Positions 42,991 to 54,832 of a DNA stretch of 64,000 nt are shown in pieces (position 1 is the first letter of the stretch; the number at the start of each line of letters is the position of its first letter). The translations under genes and the position numbers were made by a program. A model generated the notes under the pieces. It was not told the origin of the DNA. It saw only the letters and a list, made by a program, of their open reading frames with translations, and did no database searches. The stretch comes from Gallaecimonas xiamenensis 3-C-1 (GTDB lineage: Bacteria; Pseudomonadota; Gammaproteobacteria; Enterobacterales; Gallaecimonadaceae): NCBI RefSeq assembly GCF_000299915.1, contig NZ_AMRI01000006.1, positions 62,001 through 126,000 of the forward strand, read 5' to 3'.

Positions 42991-44138
42991 ACCTCGGTTC
43001 ACTCTTTTTTACGACTGTCGACGACGCATCCTGCATGCACGACGAGCTCAACCTCACCAGTGAGGAACGGGACGTGATAGTCAGGGCGAGGACAGATGTC
43101 AGGAATTGCCTGCGGACGGGAATTCCCCGGGTGCTGCAGAAGAATGGTTACATGGAGGAGGTGCCCGAGCCCAGGTTTTTTACTCAAGGGTCGTGGGCTT
43201 ACAAGACGCTGAATTCACCAGCAAAGCATCCTCAGCAGGCGGATATTGATGATGGCTGTTACATGCCGTTGAGCTTCGTCGCACAAACCCAGCGCCCTAG
43301 CTTAGCTGCGGAAGTCTTCTTTGCCGCTGCTGAAGAGGCCTTGAAGCCGTTGGTTGAAGAGAAGAAGTGGGAGCTTGTCACCAGCAAAGCGACCTGTATC
43401 CGCATCGTCATTGCAGACTATGCCCACATTGATATTCCCCTGTACGCTATTCCCGACCAAGAGTTTGCCGCCCTAAAAACGGTGGCCGTCGAGTCATATG
43501 GCTATCACAACTTGTTTGAAGCCGTGAGTAAGGCTAGCCGTGATGTTTGGACCGCGCTCCCTGCAGATAAAGTGCTGTTGGCTCATCGAGAATGTGACTG
43601 GATGGCATCTGACCCCCGCCCCGTGAAGGAGTGGTTCTTGGGTCAAGTGGACGCCAAAGGTGAACAATTCCGCCGGGTAGTTCGTTACCTGAAGGCATTC
43701 CGTGATTGGCGGTGGTCAGAAGGTGGTCCTGCTTCGATCCTGCTGATGGCCGCTGCGGCTCCACTCTTCGAGAAACGTGACAGCCGGGATGACCTCGCCC
43801 TGCAGGGCGTCGTTGACGCACTGCCAGCTCGCTTGCGTGCTGGAGTTAACAATCCCGTGGAACCTTCCGAGTCGCTCACAAACCGCCTAGGGAAGGAGGG
43901 GGTGGAAGAGGCTGCAAGAGCGTTCGAAGCCTTTTCTGAGGTGCTTCGCGGTGCAATTGACGCGGGCAATCCGGCACAAGCCTGTACCTGGATGCAAGGC
44001 CAGTTTGGTCCTCGCTTTCCAGATGAACCTGGTAGGGTCAGAGTGGTACCCGGTGCAGCTAGCGTTGCAGCCACCATTGCGGCGACTCCTGCCGCCGCTG
44101 GCCCGAGTGAGCTTGTTGGACGCACAAAGGCCGGATGA
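42984..44138 (+). CDS. DncV-like CD-NTase (cGAS/DncV-like nucleotidyltransferase)
   Basis: 384 aa. The nucleotidyltransferase motif is [12 protein letters not shown] (G69-S70) followed by QADIDDG with D87 and D89, and [10 protein letters not shown] with D150 as third metal ligand. Segments [19 protein letters not shown] and [23 protein letters not shown] align with V. cholerae DncV, so clade A is likely and the product probably 3'3'-cGAMP. The last residues are RTKAG: a C-terminal glycine, as required for conjugation by Cap2. Overlaps capV at its start and cap2 at its end. Confidence 0.9.
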   Translation: MLNLGSLFFTTVDDASCMHDELNLTSEERDVIVRARTDVRNCLRTGIPRVLQKNGYMEEVPEPRFFTQGSWAYKTLNSPAKHPQQADIDDGCYMPLSFVAQTQRPSLAAEVFFAAAEEALKPLVEEKKWELVTSKATCIRIVIADYAHIDIPLYAIPDQEFAALKTVAVESYGYHNLFEAVSKASRDVWTALPADKVLLAHRECDWMASDPRPVKEWFLGQVDAKGEQFRRVVRYLKAFRDWRWSEGGPASILLMAAAAPLFEKRDSRDDLALQGVVDALPARLRAGVNNPVEPSESLTNRLGKEGVEEAARAFEAFSEVLRGAIDAGNPAQACTWMQGQFGPRFPDEPGRVRVVPGAASVAATIAATPAAAGPSELVGRTKAG

Positions 44139-45766
44139 AAAGCAGAGCAACAATCACTGACGTAGTCCAAGCCTTTGAACAACGAGGCTTCATGTTTACG
44201 GGTAAGTCAGATGATGGCTGGTTCTGCTTGCTCGGGCAGATAGCCCCCTTCCAGGCGGAAAGGGGCTACAGGTGTGAATTTCAGCTCGATCCCACGTTTA
44301 TCGACTTCCCTCGCGTGTGGCTGCTGGAGATACCCCCTAAGCTGCCCGCGGCGGTACCTCATCTCGGGCCGCATGGCTCGCTTTGTTACCTCGCCAAGGG
44401 CACGGTTGTTATTGATATTTATGATCCGGTTGGACAATCGCTTGCGTGCCTTGAGCGAGCCACCACGGTACTGGGGAAGATATTAAGAGGGGAGCTGGTC
44501 GAAAATCTTGCGGAGGAGTTTTTTGCATACTGGCAAGGCTTACCATGCTTTGTGGATATGCAGAGTCGGCAAATGGGGGAGCAGGACTGCATTGTTGCCG
44601 AATGCGTAGGGGGTAGCTTGTGCTTTATCACCGACAACGAGGAGAGAACGACCGAGAAGCTGAAGTCGCTCGACTTCCAGGTCACCGACAAAACCGTGCT
44701 GACTTATCGGGTCAAGACCACAGCTCAACCGCGCCCCATGACCAGTCACTGGCCACCGAAAACGGTAGGGGACATTTTGGATTGGCAAAGCACTCTTGAC
44801 CGTGCATGCCGGCGGAAGATCCACCGCCGTATCAAAGAGGGTGCAAAGACGCAGGCAAACGCAGTCCTGATCCTCGTTGAGTCTCCGTTGATGACCTATG
44901 GTTTTTTAGCCTTCTATGACCGCCAACGAGCAGTGCCAAAAGCCAAACTCTCGGATCGCAGAGACTCCAGCTACGGGCTGGCAGTGATACCCATGTCCGT
45001 GCTTCGAATAGATGACCGCTTCCTTGCTGAACGGAACATACCTACATTGAGAACGCTTACTGGAAAGAACATCGCTGTAGTTGGATGCGGTACCATCGGC
45101 GGCTATTTGGCAGAGATGCTTGTCAAAGCCGGGGCAGGAACATGCGGTGGCAGGGTCTCGCTGGTGGATTCCGACATCCTCCTTCCGCAAAATTTGGGAC
45201 GCCATCGCTTGGGGTTCCCCCACCTGTATAAGAACAAAGCCGACGCAATGGCGAATGAGCTCCTGCGCTTAGCGCCAGGCATCGATGTCCGCTCGCTTCC
45301 GGTAGATGCCAGGCAAGCACATCTCGAGAAGCTAGACCTCCTCATTGATGCAACCGGTGAAGAATCGCTCGGGCATTGGTTGTGCAGCCACTACCAACGT
45401 TCGACACCCATGCTTTCTGTCTGGATAGAGGGACCTGGCACCGCTGTCCGTGCTTTACTGAGAATCGCCGATTCTGGGGCCTGCTATCGCTGCCTCTGGC
45501 ATCACAATAGAAGAGGTGACCTCCTTTCCGTGACCACTCCTCTCCCTTCCATTTTGGCTGGACAAGGATGCGAGGGCTTGTATGTGCCATTTCCCGCTTC
45601 CGTATCAGTGCAGGCTGCCAGCCTGGGAGCAGAAGTCGCACTTGACTGGGCCAACGAGGTCTATTCCCCTGCGTTGCGGACCAAAGTAATCGACCGTACC
45701 CAACAACGCGGCACAGACGACTGTGATCCGCCGTTGGCTTCTGAGTGTCCTCTATGCACTTCATGA
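44135..45766 (+). CDS. cap2: Cap2: E2-E1 ubiquitin-transfer-like fusion of type II CBASS
   Basis: 543 aa. N-terminal E2-like domain (about 1-135) with candidate catalytic Cys84 in [11 protein letters not shown]. Linker to about 300. C-terminal ThiF/E1 adenylation domain: [19 protein letters not shown] (ATP loop, about 312-330), [20 protein letters not shown] (342-361). Candidate E1 cysteines are CYRC (450-453) and QGCEG near 479, and a Cys cluster ends the protein (C530, C538, C541). Cap2 links the CD-NTase C-terminus to target molecules, raising its activity. ATGA overlap with the CD-NTase gene. Confidence 0.9.
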   Translation: MKSRATITDVVQAFEQRGFMFTGKSDDGWFCLLGQIAPFQAERGYRCEFQLDPTFIDFPRVWLLEIPPKLPAAVPHLGPHGSLCYLAKGTVVIDIYDPVGQSLACLERATTVLGKILRGELVENLAEEFFAYWQGLPCFVDMQSRQMGEQDCIVAECVGGSLCFITDNEERTTEKLKSLDFQVTDKTVLTYRVKTTAQPRPMTSHWPPKTVGDILDWQSTLDRACRRKIHRRIKEGAKTQANAVLILVESPLMTYGFLAFYDRQRAVPKAKLSDRRDSSYGLAVIPMSVLRIDDRFLAERNIPTLRTLTGKNIAVVGCGTIGGYLAEMLVKAGAGTCGGRVSLVDSDILLPQNLGRHRLGFPHLYKNKADAMANELLRLAPGIDVRSLPVDARQAHLEKLDLLIDATGEESLGHWLCSHYQRSTPMLSVWIEGPGTAVRALLRIADSGACYRCLWHHNRRGDLLSVTTPLPSILAGQGCEGLYVPFPASVSVQAASLGAEVALDWANEVYSPALRTKVIDRTQQRGTDDCDPPLASECPLCTS

Positions 45767-46230
45767 ATTCCTGGGCCACTGCAGATAGACAAACTCTGCT
45801 CCACTTTTCAGTCCCCACGATGAATACGTTTCGTCAATATGTGCAGGATCGTGATAACGCTTGTGAAGCCGGTGGCATTCTGCTCGGGACGGTCCACGGA
45901 ACGCACATGCTCATTGAGCAAGCGACGGCTCCAACCGCAAGGGACAGGCGGTTCCGCACGTTTTTTGAACGACTACCGTTTGGCCATAAAGAAGTGGCTG
46001 ACTCGAGGTGGGCAGCAACGCAGGGTACGGTACGTTACCTGGGCGAGTGGCATACTCATCCCGAAGACCACCCGCGCCCTTCTGGGCTCGACAGAGCCGA
46101 ATGGAGCATCTTAGCCGCCCAGCGCTTGGACAAGCGGCCGATGCTTGCAGTGATCGTCGGTCGGAAATCTCTATATGTCGAACTTGTACCCTGCTCAGGA
46201 GTGGGCTCTATCTTAGCTTGCATTTGTTAA
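45763..46230 (+). CDS. cap3: Cap3: JAMM/JAB isopeptidase of type II CBASS
   Basis: 155 aa from ATG 45763, which overlaps the Cap2 stop (ATGA), like the other junctions; in-frame ATG 45754 and GTG 45745 also exist. JAMM zinc site: Glu35 in EAGGILLG, His97 and His99 in EWHTHPED, Ser107 and Asp110 in SGLDRAEW. Cap3 cuts the bond formed by Cap2 on the CD-NTase and so tunes the response. Last gene of the operon; no obvious terminator before the glmS hairpin 100 bp on. Confidence 0.88.
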   Translation: MNSWATADRQTLLHFSVPTMNTFRQYVQDRDNACEAGGILLGTVHGTHMLIEQATAPTARDRRFRTFFERLPFGHKEVADSRWAATQGTVRYLGEWHTHPEDHPRPSGLDRAEWSILAAQRLDKRPMLAVIVGRKSLYVELVPCSGVGSILACIC

Positions 46231-46329
46231 CTGCAAACTAGACAAGTCTCATGTGTAACAACTTCATCCAACTGACCATATTCCAAGCGCTTTTTTCATA
46301 TCTTTTGGCCAGTAAAGGCCAAATAAATC

Positions 46330-46355
46330 AAAAGCCCGCCGAAAGGCGGGCTTTT
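46330..46355 (-). terminator. glmS terminator
   Basis: AAAAGCCCGCC / GGCGGGCTTTTT hairpin with a GAAA loop. It lies 27 bp from the glmS stop on the minus strand. It shares 21 identical bases with the truncated copy at 41502-41522. Bases 46231-46329 hold only a weak TTGGCC/GGCCAA hairpin. Confidence 0.8.
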
Positions 46356-46381
46356 TATCGATTTTTTGCTGATCGGTTAGG

Positions 46382-46417
46382 TTATTCCACCGTCACTGAC
46401 TTAGCCAGGTTACGAGG
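46382..46417 (-). other. attTn7: 3' end of glmS, TnsD target
   Basis: The final codons of glmS (ending in LAKSVTVE and the stop) are the conserved sequence that TnsD recognises in Tn7. Insertion would occur about 25 bp past the stop, near 46357; the observed edge is close but not resolved. Site assigned by homology of position. Confidence 0.55.
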
Positions 46418-48187
46418 CTGGTCCACGTCGGTGCCCTTGATGATGGCCACGTGGTAGCTCAGCAGCTGCAGCGGCAAAGTGTAGAGCACGGGGGCCAGCA
46501 CTTCGTCGCAGTGGGGCACGCTCAGCACCTGCATGTTGGCGGCGGGGCTGATGGCGGCGTCCACATCGGCGAACACGTACAGCTCACCGCCACGGGCGCG
46601 CACTTCCTCGATATTGGATTTGAGCTTTTCCACCAAATCGTTGTTGGGGGCCACCACGATGATCGGCATGTCGGCGTCAATCAGCGCCAATGGGCCATGC
46701 TTAAGCTCGCCGGCGGCGTAGGCTTCGGCGTGGATATAGCTGATTTCCTTGAGCTTAAGTGCCCCTTCCATGGCGATGGGGTACTGGTCGCCACGGCCTA
46801 GGAACAGGGCATGGTGCTTCTCGGCAAAGCGCTCGGCCAGGGCTTCGATCTGCTTGTCCAGGGTCAGGGCGCTTTCAATCAGGGCCGGTAGCTTGTGCAG
46901 GGCCTGGGCGATACGCACTTGCTGGGCTGGGCCCTGGCCCAGGGCGGCGGTCAGCATCAGCAGGCCGGTGAGCTGGGTGGTAAAGGCCTTGGTGGAGGCG
47001 ACGCCAATTTCGGCGCCGGCGCGGGTCATCAGGGCCAAGTCAGATTCCCGTACCAGGGACGAGCCGGGCACGTTGCAGATGGTCAGGGTCTTGGCGTAGC
47101 CAATCTCCTTGGCCAGGCGCAGGGCGGCCAGGGTGTCGGCGGTTTCACCGCTCTGGGAAATGGTGACCAGCAAGGAGCCGGGGCGGGTCACGGATTTGCG
47201 GTAGCGGAACTCGGAGGCGATTTCGACGTTGCAGCTGATGCCGGCGATGTCCTCAATCCAGTAACGGGCCACCATGCCGGCGTGGTAGCTGGTGCCGCAG
47301 GCGATGATCTGCACGTGTTGGATATCGGAGAGATCCCCCAATTCGGCCAGGTTGAGGCTGTCACCCACCAGGCGGCCTTCGAGGGTGCTGCGAATGGCGA
47401 TAGGCTGCTCGTGAATCTCTTTGAGCATGTAGTGGCGGTAGGGGCCCTTGTCGCCGCTGTCGTGCTTGAGATCGGTCTCAGCCGCTTCACGCACCACCGG
47501 CTGGCCGCTGGCATCAAAGATGTTCACTTCCTGGCGGGTGAGCTCGGCAACGTCCCCTTCTTCCAAGAAGGCGAACTTGCGGGTCACCGGCAGCAGCGCC
47601 AGTTGGTCCGAGGCCAGGAAATTCTCGCCGATACCAAAGCCGATCACCAGCGGGCTGCCGCTGCGGGCCGCCACCAAACGCTCGGGGTCGGTTTTGTCCA
47701 TCACCACCATACCGTAGGCGCCGTGCAACTGTTTGACGGCCTTTTGCACCGCTGCCAACAGGCTGGTGGCGGTTTTCAGTTCATGGTGCACCAGGTGAGC
47801 AATCACCTCGGTGTCGGTCTGGGAGGTAAACACATAACCCAGGGCCTGCAGGGATTGGCGCAACACCTCGTGGTTTTCGATGATGCCGTTATGGACCACT
47901 GCCAGGGTTTCATGTGAAACATGGGGATGGGCATTGGCTTCGGAAGGCACACCGTGGGTGGCCCAGCGGGTGTGGGCGATGCCGGTGCCGCCCACCAGAG
48001 GGGATTCGACCAGGGCGTCGGCCAGAGCCTGTACCTTGCCCAGACGGCGTACTCGGCCCAACTGGCCGGCCCCGTTCACTATGGCCACACCGGCCGAGTC
48101 ATAACCCCGATATTCCAGGCGCTTAAGGCCCTCTACCAGGATATCTGCCACATCACGCTGGGCTACCGCGCCAACAATGCCACACAT
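46382..48187 (-). CDS. glmS: Glutamine--fructose-6-phosphate aminotransferase (isomerizing)
   Basis: 601 aa. After Met, Cys is the N-terminal nucleophile of the glutaminase ([33 protein letters not shown]). Two SIS sugar-binding domains follow (about 240-601), with [14 protein letters not shown] and [13 protein letters not shown]; the end [11 protein letters not shown] is canonical. It makes glucosamine-6-phosphate for peptidoglycan and LPS. Four bases after the DeoR regulator stop, so one operon. A parS-like site is embedded at 47906-47921. Confidence 0.97.
   Translation of the reverse strand: MCGIVGAVAQRDVADILVEGLKRLEYRGYDSAGVAIVNGAGQLGRVRRLGKVQALADALVESPLVGGTGIAHTRWATHGVPSEANAHPHVSHETLAVVHNGIIENHEVLRQSLQALGYVFTSQTDTEVIAHLVHHELKTATSLLAAVQKAVKQLHGAYGMVVMDKTDPERLVAARSGSPLVIGFGIGENFLASDQLALLPVTRKFAFLEEGDVAELTRQEVNIFDASGQPVVREAAETDLKHDSGDKGPYRHYMLKEIHEQPIAIRSTLEGRLVGDSLNLAELGDLSDIQHVQIIACGTSYHAGMVARYWIEDIAGISCNVEIASEFRYRKSVTRPGSLLVTISQSGETADTLAALRLAKEIGYAKTLTICNVPGSSLVRESDLALMTRAGAEIGVASTKAFTTQLTGLLMLTAALGQGPAQQVRIAQALHKLPALIESALTLDKQIEALAERFAEKHHALFLGRGDQYPIAMEGALKLKEISYIHAEAYAAGELKHGPLALIDADMPIIVVAPNNDLVEKLKSNIEEVRARGGELYVFADVDAAISPAANMQVLSVPHCDEVLAPVLYTLPLQLLSYHVAIIKGTDVDQPRNLAKSVTVE
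47906..47921. other. parS-like site inside glmS
   Basis: GGTTTCATGTGAAACA matches the ParB-binding consensus TGTTTCACGTGAAACA at 14 of 16 positions, with the two half sites intact (GTTTCA and TGAAAC). It lies 10 kb from parB and 14 kb from the origin, where chromosomal parS sites are normally found. Coding constraint may explain the mismatches. Confidence 0.55.
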
Positions 48188-48191
48188 GTTG

Positions 48192-48965
48192 TTACTCCTT
48201 GCTGCCGGCACAGAGCACGGTTACGCCCTGGGCCTCGATTTGGGTTTTGGCCGCCTTGTCCAGGCGGTCATCGGTAATAAGCACCGAAACTGCCTCCCAG
48301 GGCAGTTCCAGATTGGGGATCTTGCGGCCCAGCTTGTCGGCTTCAGCCACCACTATCACCTCCCGGGCCACCTCCGCCATGACCCTGGACAGGCCCAGCA
48401 GTTCGTTGAAGGTGGTGGTGCCACGGGCCGGGTCTATGCCGTCGCAGCCGATAAAGAGCTGGTCAAAGTCGTAGGCCCGGAGCACCGATTCGGCCACCTG
48501 GCCTTGAAAGGCCTCGGTGTGAGGGTCCCAAGTGCCGCCGGTCATCAACAGGGTCGGTTCGTTTTCCAGCTCGCGCAGGGCCTGGGCCATGTTAAGGCTG
48601 TTGGTCATCACCACCAGGCCGCGCTTGTCGTTGAGGTGCGGGATCATGGCCGAGGTGGTGGAGCCGAAATCCATGATGATGCGGTTATGGTCGCGGATAC
48701 GACTGGCGGCCAGCTCCCCTATAGCTAACTTTCGCTTCGAAACTTCAACGTCGGCTTGCTGCACCACCAGCTCCGACGGCAGTGGTACGGCACCGCCGTA
48801 ACGGCGCAGCAGCAGGCCATTGCGTTCCAACTCGGCCAGATCCTTGCGGATGGTCACTTCCGAGGTGGCGAAGTGGCTTGAGAGCTGCTCTACCGAGACT
48901 TCGCCCTGCTGTTCCAGGAGGTGCAATATGGTATGGCGGCGCTGGAGGGTGTTTCGTTTAGCCAT
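48192..48965 (-). CDS. DeoR family transcriptional regulator, probable amino-sugar control
   Basis: 257 aa. N-terminal [53 protein letters not shown], the DeoR signature. C-terminal domain (about 75-250) resembles sugar-phosphate binding DeoRC with DFGSTTSAM and FIGCDGID. Its position in front of glmS suggests response to glucosamine-6-phosphate or a related amino sugar; this is inference. Start at ATG 48965. Confidence 0.85.
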   Translation of the reverse strand: MAKRNTLQRRHTILHLLEQQGEVSVEQLSSHFATSEVTIRKDLAELERNGLLLRRYGGAVPLPSELVVQQADVEVSKRKLAIGELAASRIRDHNRIIMDFGSTTSAMIPHLNDKRGLVVMTNSLNMAQALRELENEPTLLMTGGTWDPHTEAFQGQVAESVLRAYDFDQLFIGCDGIDPARGTTTFNELLGLSRVMAEVAREVIVVAEADKLGRKIPNLELPWEAVSVLITDDRLDKAAKTQIEAQGVTVLCAGSKE

Positions 48966-48979
48966 GGAAGACAATAAAG

Positions 48980-49024
48980 TTTCGATTTGAAAGTTATGCT
49001 AGCAAAACAAAACTTATCGGCCAA
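48980..49024 (-). promoter_or_regulatory. Promoter and candidate DeoR operator for the DeoR-glmS operon
   Basis: On the minus strand TTGGCC (49019-49024), 17 bp, then an extended -10 TGC-TAGCAT (48996-49001). Just downstream, CTTTCAAATCGAAAC (about 48980-48995) has repeated AAAGTT/TTCGATTTGAAAG pieces like DeoR sites. Its place after the -10 would suit autorepression. Pattern-based. Confidence 0.4.
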
Positions 49025-49028
49025 TAAA

Positions 49029-49050
49029 AAAGCGGCCTGTTGGCCGCTTT
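49029..49050 (-). terminator. Terminator after glmU
   Basis: AAAGCGGCC / GGCCGCTTT stem with a TGTT loop and a T-run on the minus strand. It lies just past the glmU stop and separates the atp-glmU group from the DeoR-glmS group. Confidence 0.85.
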
Positions 49051-49053
49051 GGT

Positions 49054-50415
49054 TTACTTTTTCTTCACCGGCCTCTGCCAGCCGTCGATATTGCGCTGCT
49101 TGCCCCTGGCTACCGCCAGTTGCTGGTCGGCTACGTCCTTGGCGATGGTGGAACCGGCCCCCACAGTGGCGTACTTGCCGATGGTCACCGGCGCCACCAG
49201 GGAACTGTTGGAACCGATAAAGGCGCCGTCTTCGATACGGGTCAGGGACTTGTTGGCGCCGTCGTAGTTGCAGGTGATGGTGCCGGCACCGATGTTCACG
49301 CCGCTGCCAATCTCGGCATCCCCCAGGTAGGTGAGGTGGTTGGCCTTGGAGCCTTCACCCAATACCGCCTTTTTCATCTCCACGAAGTTGCCCACGTGGC
49401 TGTCGTCTTTCATCACGGCGCCGGGGCGCAGGCGAGCGAAGGGCCCCAGGGTGCAATTTGCACCAACGCTGGCACCTTCGATCAGGGTCTGAGCCTTGAT
49501 ATGGCTGCCGTCCCCTATGGTGCAGTCCTTGAGCACGCAACCGCTGTCGATGATGACCTTATTACCGATGGTCACCTTGCCTTCGAAGATGACGTTCACA
49601 TCCACCAGCACGTCTTCACCGACACTGACCTCGCCGCGCACGTCGATGCGGGCCGGGTCACGGAGGGTGGCACCGCTCAGCATCAACTGTTCTGCCTGGC
49701 GCTGCTGGTAGGCCCGCTCCAGGGCAGCCAGCTGTACCCTGTTGTTGGCCCCTTCCACTTCCATGGCATCAAGGGGGTTGGCGGTGGCAATGGTTTTGCC
49801 CTCGCCATGGGCCATGGCGATGATGTCGGTAAGGTAATACTCGCCCTGGGCGTTGTTGTTGGAGAGGCTCCCCAGCCAACGTTTGAGATCGCCCGCTTCG
49901 GCGGCCATGATGCCTGTGTTGATCTCATTGATGGCCAGCTCCGCCGCGCTGGCGTCTTTTTGCTCGCGAATGCCCACCACGGCGCCCGCCTCACGGAGGA
50001 TGCGGCCATAACCGCTGGGATTGTCCAGGGTCACGGTCAGCAGCGCCAGGCCACCTGGCTGGCGCCCGGCCAGCAGGGTATTGAGGGTCTGGGGGCGAAT
50101 AAGAGGCACATCGCCGTACAGCACCAGCACCAGGGCGTCGTCCGGCACGGCCGGCATGGCCTGGGCCACGGCGTGGCCGGTGCCCAGCTGTTCGGCCTGC
50201 AGGGCCCAATATACCGACTCGTCGGCCAGACGCTCTTGCATCAATTCGCCGCCATGGCCGTAGACCAGGTGGATACCGGCTGCCCCCAGTTCATGGGCGG
50301 CGTCTATCACATGTTTGACCATGGGCTTTTGGGCAATGCCGTGCAGCACCTTGGGTAGCTGGGAGCGCATACGGGTACCTTTACCCGCGGCGAGAATGAC
50401 GATGTGCAGATCCAT
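49054..50415 (-). CDS. glmU: Bifunctional GlmU uridyltransferase / glucosamine-1-P acetyltransferase
   Basis: 453 aa (E. coli 456). N-terminal pyrophosphorylase: [23 protein letters not shown] (GxGTxM...K). C-terminal left-handed beta-helix of hexapeptide repeats (from about 250; [58 protein letters not shown]) with the acetyl-CoA site. Makes UDP-GlcNAc in two steps. The start at 50415 begins MDLHIVIL; the longer upstream frame overlaps the atpC terminator. Works with glmS next door. Confidence 0.97.
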   Translation of the reverse strand: MDLHIVILAAGKGTRMRSQLPKVLHGIAQKPMVKHVIDAAHELGAAGIHLVYGHGGELMQERLADESVYWALQAEQLGTGHAVAQAMPAVPDDALVLVLYGDVPLIRPQTLNTLLAGRQPGGLALLTVTLDNPSGYGRILREAGAVVGIREQKDASAAELAINEINTGIMAAEAGDLKRWLGSLSNNNAQGEYYLTDIIAMAHGEGKTIATANPLDAMEVEGANNRVQLAALERAYQQRQAEQLMLSGATLRDPARIDVRGEVSVGEDVLVDVNVIFEGKVTIGNKVIIDSGCVLKDCTIGDGSHIKAQTLIEGASVGANCTLGPFARLRPGAVMKDDSHVGNFVEMKKAVLGEGSKANHLTYLGDAEIGSGVNIGAGTITCNYDGANKSLTRIEDGAFIGSNSSLVAPVTIGKYATVGAGSTIAKDVADQQLAVARGKQRNIDGWQRPVKKK

Positions 50416-50458
50416 GGAGGCAACCTTTTCAAAACAGGCGGGCAGCATAGCGAAAAAC

Positions 50459-50488
50459 AAAAAGGCGGCCAAGTTGGCCGCCTTTTTC
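50459..50488 (-). terminator. Terminator after atpC
   Basis: AAAAGGCGGCC / GGCCGCCTTTT stem with an AAGTT loop, T-run in the minus direction. Ends the atp operon before glmU. Confidence 0.88.
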
Positions 50489-50504
50489 ATTCACGAGAGG
50501 GTGC

Positions 50505-50924
50505 TCAGTTCTTCTTCAAGAGCTCCAACAGGCGCAGCTTGGCTGCGGCCTGGGCCAGTTCGGCCATGGCTTCGGCATAGTCGAAGTCGTGGCTCTGGGC
50601 AGTGATGTTGCTAAGGGCTTGCTGGCGGGCGGCTTCGGCCGCGTCGCCGTCAATGTCCTTACCACGAAGAACGGTATCAGCCAGTACGGTTACGCCATTG
50701 GGTTGAACCTCAAGGACGCCGCCGGACAGATACAACAGCTCTTCGTCACCAAACTGCTTGACCATACGCAGTACACCGGGCTTGAGGTGGGTCAGCAAAG
50801 GCGCGTGGCCATAATGCACACCCAAATCACCCCATTCACCGGAGACCTGGATACTCTCAACGAGACCGGAGAAAATTTTCTTCTCGGCGCTCACCACATC
50901 CAATTGTATCGTCATCGCTGCCAT
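50505..50924 (-). CDS. atpC: ATP synthase F1 subunit epsilon
   Basis: 139 aa. [51 protein letters not shown] is the N-terminal beta-sandwich of epsilon and the C-terminal helical hairpin follows. It couples gamma to the c-ring and inhibits hydrolysis. ATG at 50924 has a GGAGGAG site. Last gene of the atp operon. Confidence 0.96.
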   Translation of the reverse strand: MAAMTIQLDVVSAEKKIFSGLVESIQVSGEWGDLGVHYGHAPLLTHLKPGVLRMVKQFGDEELLYLSGGVLEVQPNGVTVLADTVLRGKDIDGDAAEAARQQALSNITAQSHDFDYAEAMAELAQAAAKLRLLELLKKN

Positions 50925-50936
50925 TAGCTCCTCCTA

Positions 50937-52364
<1,428 letters not shown>

Positions 52365-53225
52365 TTAAACGGCTGCCGCACCGGCAACAATCTCGGAAAG
52401 CTCCTGGGTGATCGCGGCCTGACGGGCCTTGTTGAACACCAGTTGCAGATCGTTGATGAGGTTGCCTGCGTTGTCGGTAGCCGCCTTCATGGCGACCATC
52501 CGTGCTGCCTGCTCGGAAGCGAGGTTTTCCACCACGCCCTGATACACCTGGGACTCCACATAGCGTTTGCACAGGGTGTCCAGCAGGTCGCGGGGCTCAC
52601 CTTCATAGAGGTAGTCCCAACGGTGAGCGATCTGCTCGTCATCAGACTTGGGCAGAGGCAGCAGCTGGTCGATCTTGGCGTCCTGTTTCATGGTGTTAAC
52701 GAAGGTGTTGTACACCAGGAACAGACGGTCGATACGACCTTCATCAAATGCTTTCAACATGACCTGGACGGACCCGATCAAGTCAGACAGGGCCGGCTCG
52801 TCGCCCAGACCCGAGGTCTGAGCCAACAGGTTGCCACCGTGGCGTTTGAAGAAGGCAGTGGCCTTGGAGCCGATCACGGCAAAGTCCACTTCCACACTCT
52901 TCTCACGCCACTGTTTGACATCAGCCGTGACTTTCTTGAGCAGGTTAACGTTCAGGCCGCCGCAAAGACCACGGTCGGTCGAGACCACTATGTAGCCCAC
53001 CCGTTTGGCCTCGCGCTCATCCACGTAGGGATGGCGGTATTCGAGGTTGCCTCGGGCGATATGGCCGATCACCTGACGGATAGCCTGGGCATAGGGGCGG
53101 CTATGGGCCATGCGGTCTTGCGCACGACGCATTTTGGAAGCCGCCACCATTTCCATGGCTTTGGTGATCTTTTGAGTGCTCTTGACGCTGGCGATCTTGC
53201 CTTTAATTTCTTTAGCGCCGGCCAT
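52365..53225 (-). CDS. atpG: ATP synthase F1 subunit gamma
   Basis: 286 aa. Starts [36 protein letters not shown], the N-terminal helix of the rotor coiled coil, and ends with the matching C-terminal helix [36 protein letters not shown]. Central stalk that turns inside the alpha-beta ring. Confidence 0.98.
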   Translation of the reverse strand: MAGAKEIKGKIASVKSTQKITKAMEMVAASKMRRAQDRMAHSRPYAQAIRQVIGHIARGNLEYRHPYVDEREAKRVGYIVVSTDRGLCGGLNVNLLKKVTADVKQWREKSVEVDFAVIGSKATAFFKRHGGNLLAQTSGLGDEPALSDLIGSVQVMLKAFDEGRIDRLFLVYNTFVNTMKQDAKIDQLLPLPKSDDEQIAHRWDYLYEGEPRDLLDTLCKRYVESQVYQGVVENLASEQAARMVAMKAATDNAGNLINDLQLVFNKARQAAITQELSEIVAGAAAV

Positions 53226-53276
53226 AATGCTTTACTCCGTTATCAACGGGGGGCGGGCCTTGGCCCGCCCGGCGAA

Positions 53277-54818
53277 TTACCAGGTCTGGGTAGCCTTGAA
53301 CTTGTCCAGGGCAGCCTTGAGGCCTGACTCGATCTCGTCGTTGTAATCGCCTTTCACATTGATCTTGGCCAGCAGCTCGGCGTGCTCGCTACGCATGTAG
53401 GAGAGCAGGGCAGCTTCAAAGGCGACAACCTTCTTGACGTCGACGTCGTTCAGGTAACCTTTCTCAGCGGCGAACAGAGACACACCCATTTCTGCAACAG
53501 ACATGGGGGCGTACTGCTTCTGCTTCAGCAGCTCGGTTACTTTCTGGCCGTGATCCAGCTGGCGGCGAGTGGCGTCGTCCAGGTCAGAGGCGAACTGGGC
53601 GAAAGCCGCCAGTTCACGGTACTGAGCCAGAGCGGTACGGATACCACCGGACAGCTTCTTGATGATCTTGGTCTGAGCAGCACCACCTACACGGGATACG
53701 GAGATACCCGGGTCAGCAGCCGGACGGATGCCGGAGTTGAACAGGTTGGTGGTCAGGAAGATCTGGCCGTCGGTAATGGAGATCACGTTGGTCGGTACGA
53801 AGGCAGATACGTCGCCGGCCTGGGTTTCGATGATCGGCAGGGCGGTCAGAGAACCGGTCTGGCCTTTCACTTCACCCTTGGTGAACTTCTCTACGTACTC
53901 GGCGTTAACGCGGGAGGCACGCTCCAGCAGACGGGAGTGCAGGTAGAAAACGTCGCCCGGGTAGGCTTCGCGGCCCGGCGGGCGGCGCAGCAGCAGGGAG
54001 ATCTGACGGTAGGCAACGGCCTGCTTGGACAGGTCATCATATACGATCAGGGCGTCTTCACCACGGTCACGGAAGTACTCACCCATGGCACAGCCAGAGT
54101 AAGGGGCCAGGTATTGCAGGGCAGCCGCTTCAGAAGCGGAGGCAACCACCACAATGGTGTTGGCCAGGGCGCCGTGCTCTTCGAGCTTGCGCACTACGTT
54201 GGCGATGGTGGAGGCCTTCTGACCGATAGCCACGTACACGCACTTCACGCCAGAATCTTTCTGGTTGATGATGGCGTCGATGGCCAGGGCAGTTTTACCT
54301 ACCTGACGGTCACCGATGATCAGCTCACGCTGACCACGGCCTACCGGTACCATGGCGTCGATAGCCTTGTAACCGGTTTGCAGGGGCTGGTCTACGCCTT
54401 GACGGTCGATTACGCCGGGGGCGATCACTTCAACCGGGGAGAAGCCGTCGTTTTCGATAGGACCTTTGCCATCGATAGGCTCACCCAGGGTGTTGACCAC
54501 ACGGCCCAGCAGGCCACGGCCTACCGGTACCTGCAGGATGCGGCCGGTGGACTTGACCTTAACGCCTTCGGCCAGATCCGCATAGGGACCCATTACCACG
54601 GCGCCCACGGAGTCACGCTCCAGGTTCAGGGCGATGGCGTAGCGGTTGCCAGGCAGTTCAATCATTTCGCCTTGCATGACGTCAGCGAGGCCGTGAATGC
54701 GGATGATACCGTCGGACACGGATACGATGGTGCCCTCGTCATGCGCTTCACTGACGACGTCGAACTGTTCAATACGGGATTTGATCAGCTCGGCGATTTC
54801 GGTGGAATTCAGTTGCAT
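53277..54818 (-). CDS. atpA: ATP synthase F1 subunit alpha
   Basis: 513 aa, same as E. coli. [43 protein letters not shown] start; Walker [16 protein letters not shown]; arginine-finger segment [25 protein letters not shown]. Non-catalytic nucleotide subunit completing the active sites. Confidence 0.98.
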   Translation of the reverse strand: MQLNSTEIAELIKSRIEQFDVVSEAHDEGTIVSVSDGIIRIHGLADVMQGEMIELPGNRYAIALNLERDSVGAVVMGPYADLAEGVKVKSTGRILQVPVGRGLLGRVVNTLGEPIDGKGPIENDGFSPVEVIAPGVIDRQGVDQPLQTGYKAIDAMVPVGRGQRELIIGDRQVGKTALAIDAIINQKDSGVKCVYVAIGQKASTIANVVRKLEEHGALANTIVVVASASEAAALQYLAPYSGCAMGEYFRDRGEDALIVYDDLSKQAVAYRQISLLLRRPPGREAYPGDVFYLHSRLLERASRVNAEYVEKFTKGEVKGQTGSLTALPIIETQAGDVSAFVPTNVISITDGQIFLTTNLFNSGIRPAADPGISVSRVGGAAQTKIIKKLSGGIRTALAQYRELAAFAQFASDLDDATRRQLDHGQKVTELLKQKQYAPMSVAEMGVSLFAAEKGYLNDVDVKKVVAFEAALLSYMRSEHAELLAKINVKGDYNDEIESGLKAALDKFKATQTW

Positions 54819-54832
54819 GCTCTATTCCCCAA

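Larger units (their letters stand above)
41523..46350. mobile_element. Tn7-like element remnant at attTn7 carrying CBASS
   Basis: The segment between the LysR gene and glmS holds only the CBASS operon and about 500 bp of leader. The glmS-distal edge has a recognisable Tn7-family left end (next entry). Tn7 family elements insert just downstream of glmS with the right end nearest glmS; this layout fits. No tnsABCDE genes and no right-end repeats are present, so it would be immobile or depend on another element. Base composition is visibly richer in A/T than the flanks. The boundary on the glmS side is approximate. Confidence 0.6.

Noticed and set aside
41483-46381. CRISPR array, insertion sequence or phage integrase in the island
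   Set aside because: No regular repeats with spacers, and no transposase or recombinase genes were found.
46201-46384. Right end of a Tn7-like element near glmS
   Set aside because: Searched for the reverse complement of the 16-bp motif and for CCACA; only TTATTCCACC at the glmS stop is vaguely similar and belongs to coding sequence.
48971-48993. ACAATAAAGT motif as a further TnsB site
   Set aside because: Resembles the Tn7 core, but it is a single copy upstream of the DeoR gene, inside the core, and better explained as part of the DeoR operator region.
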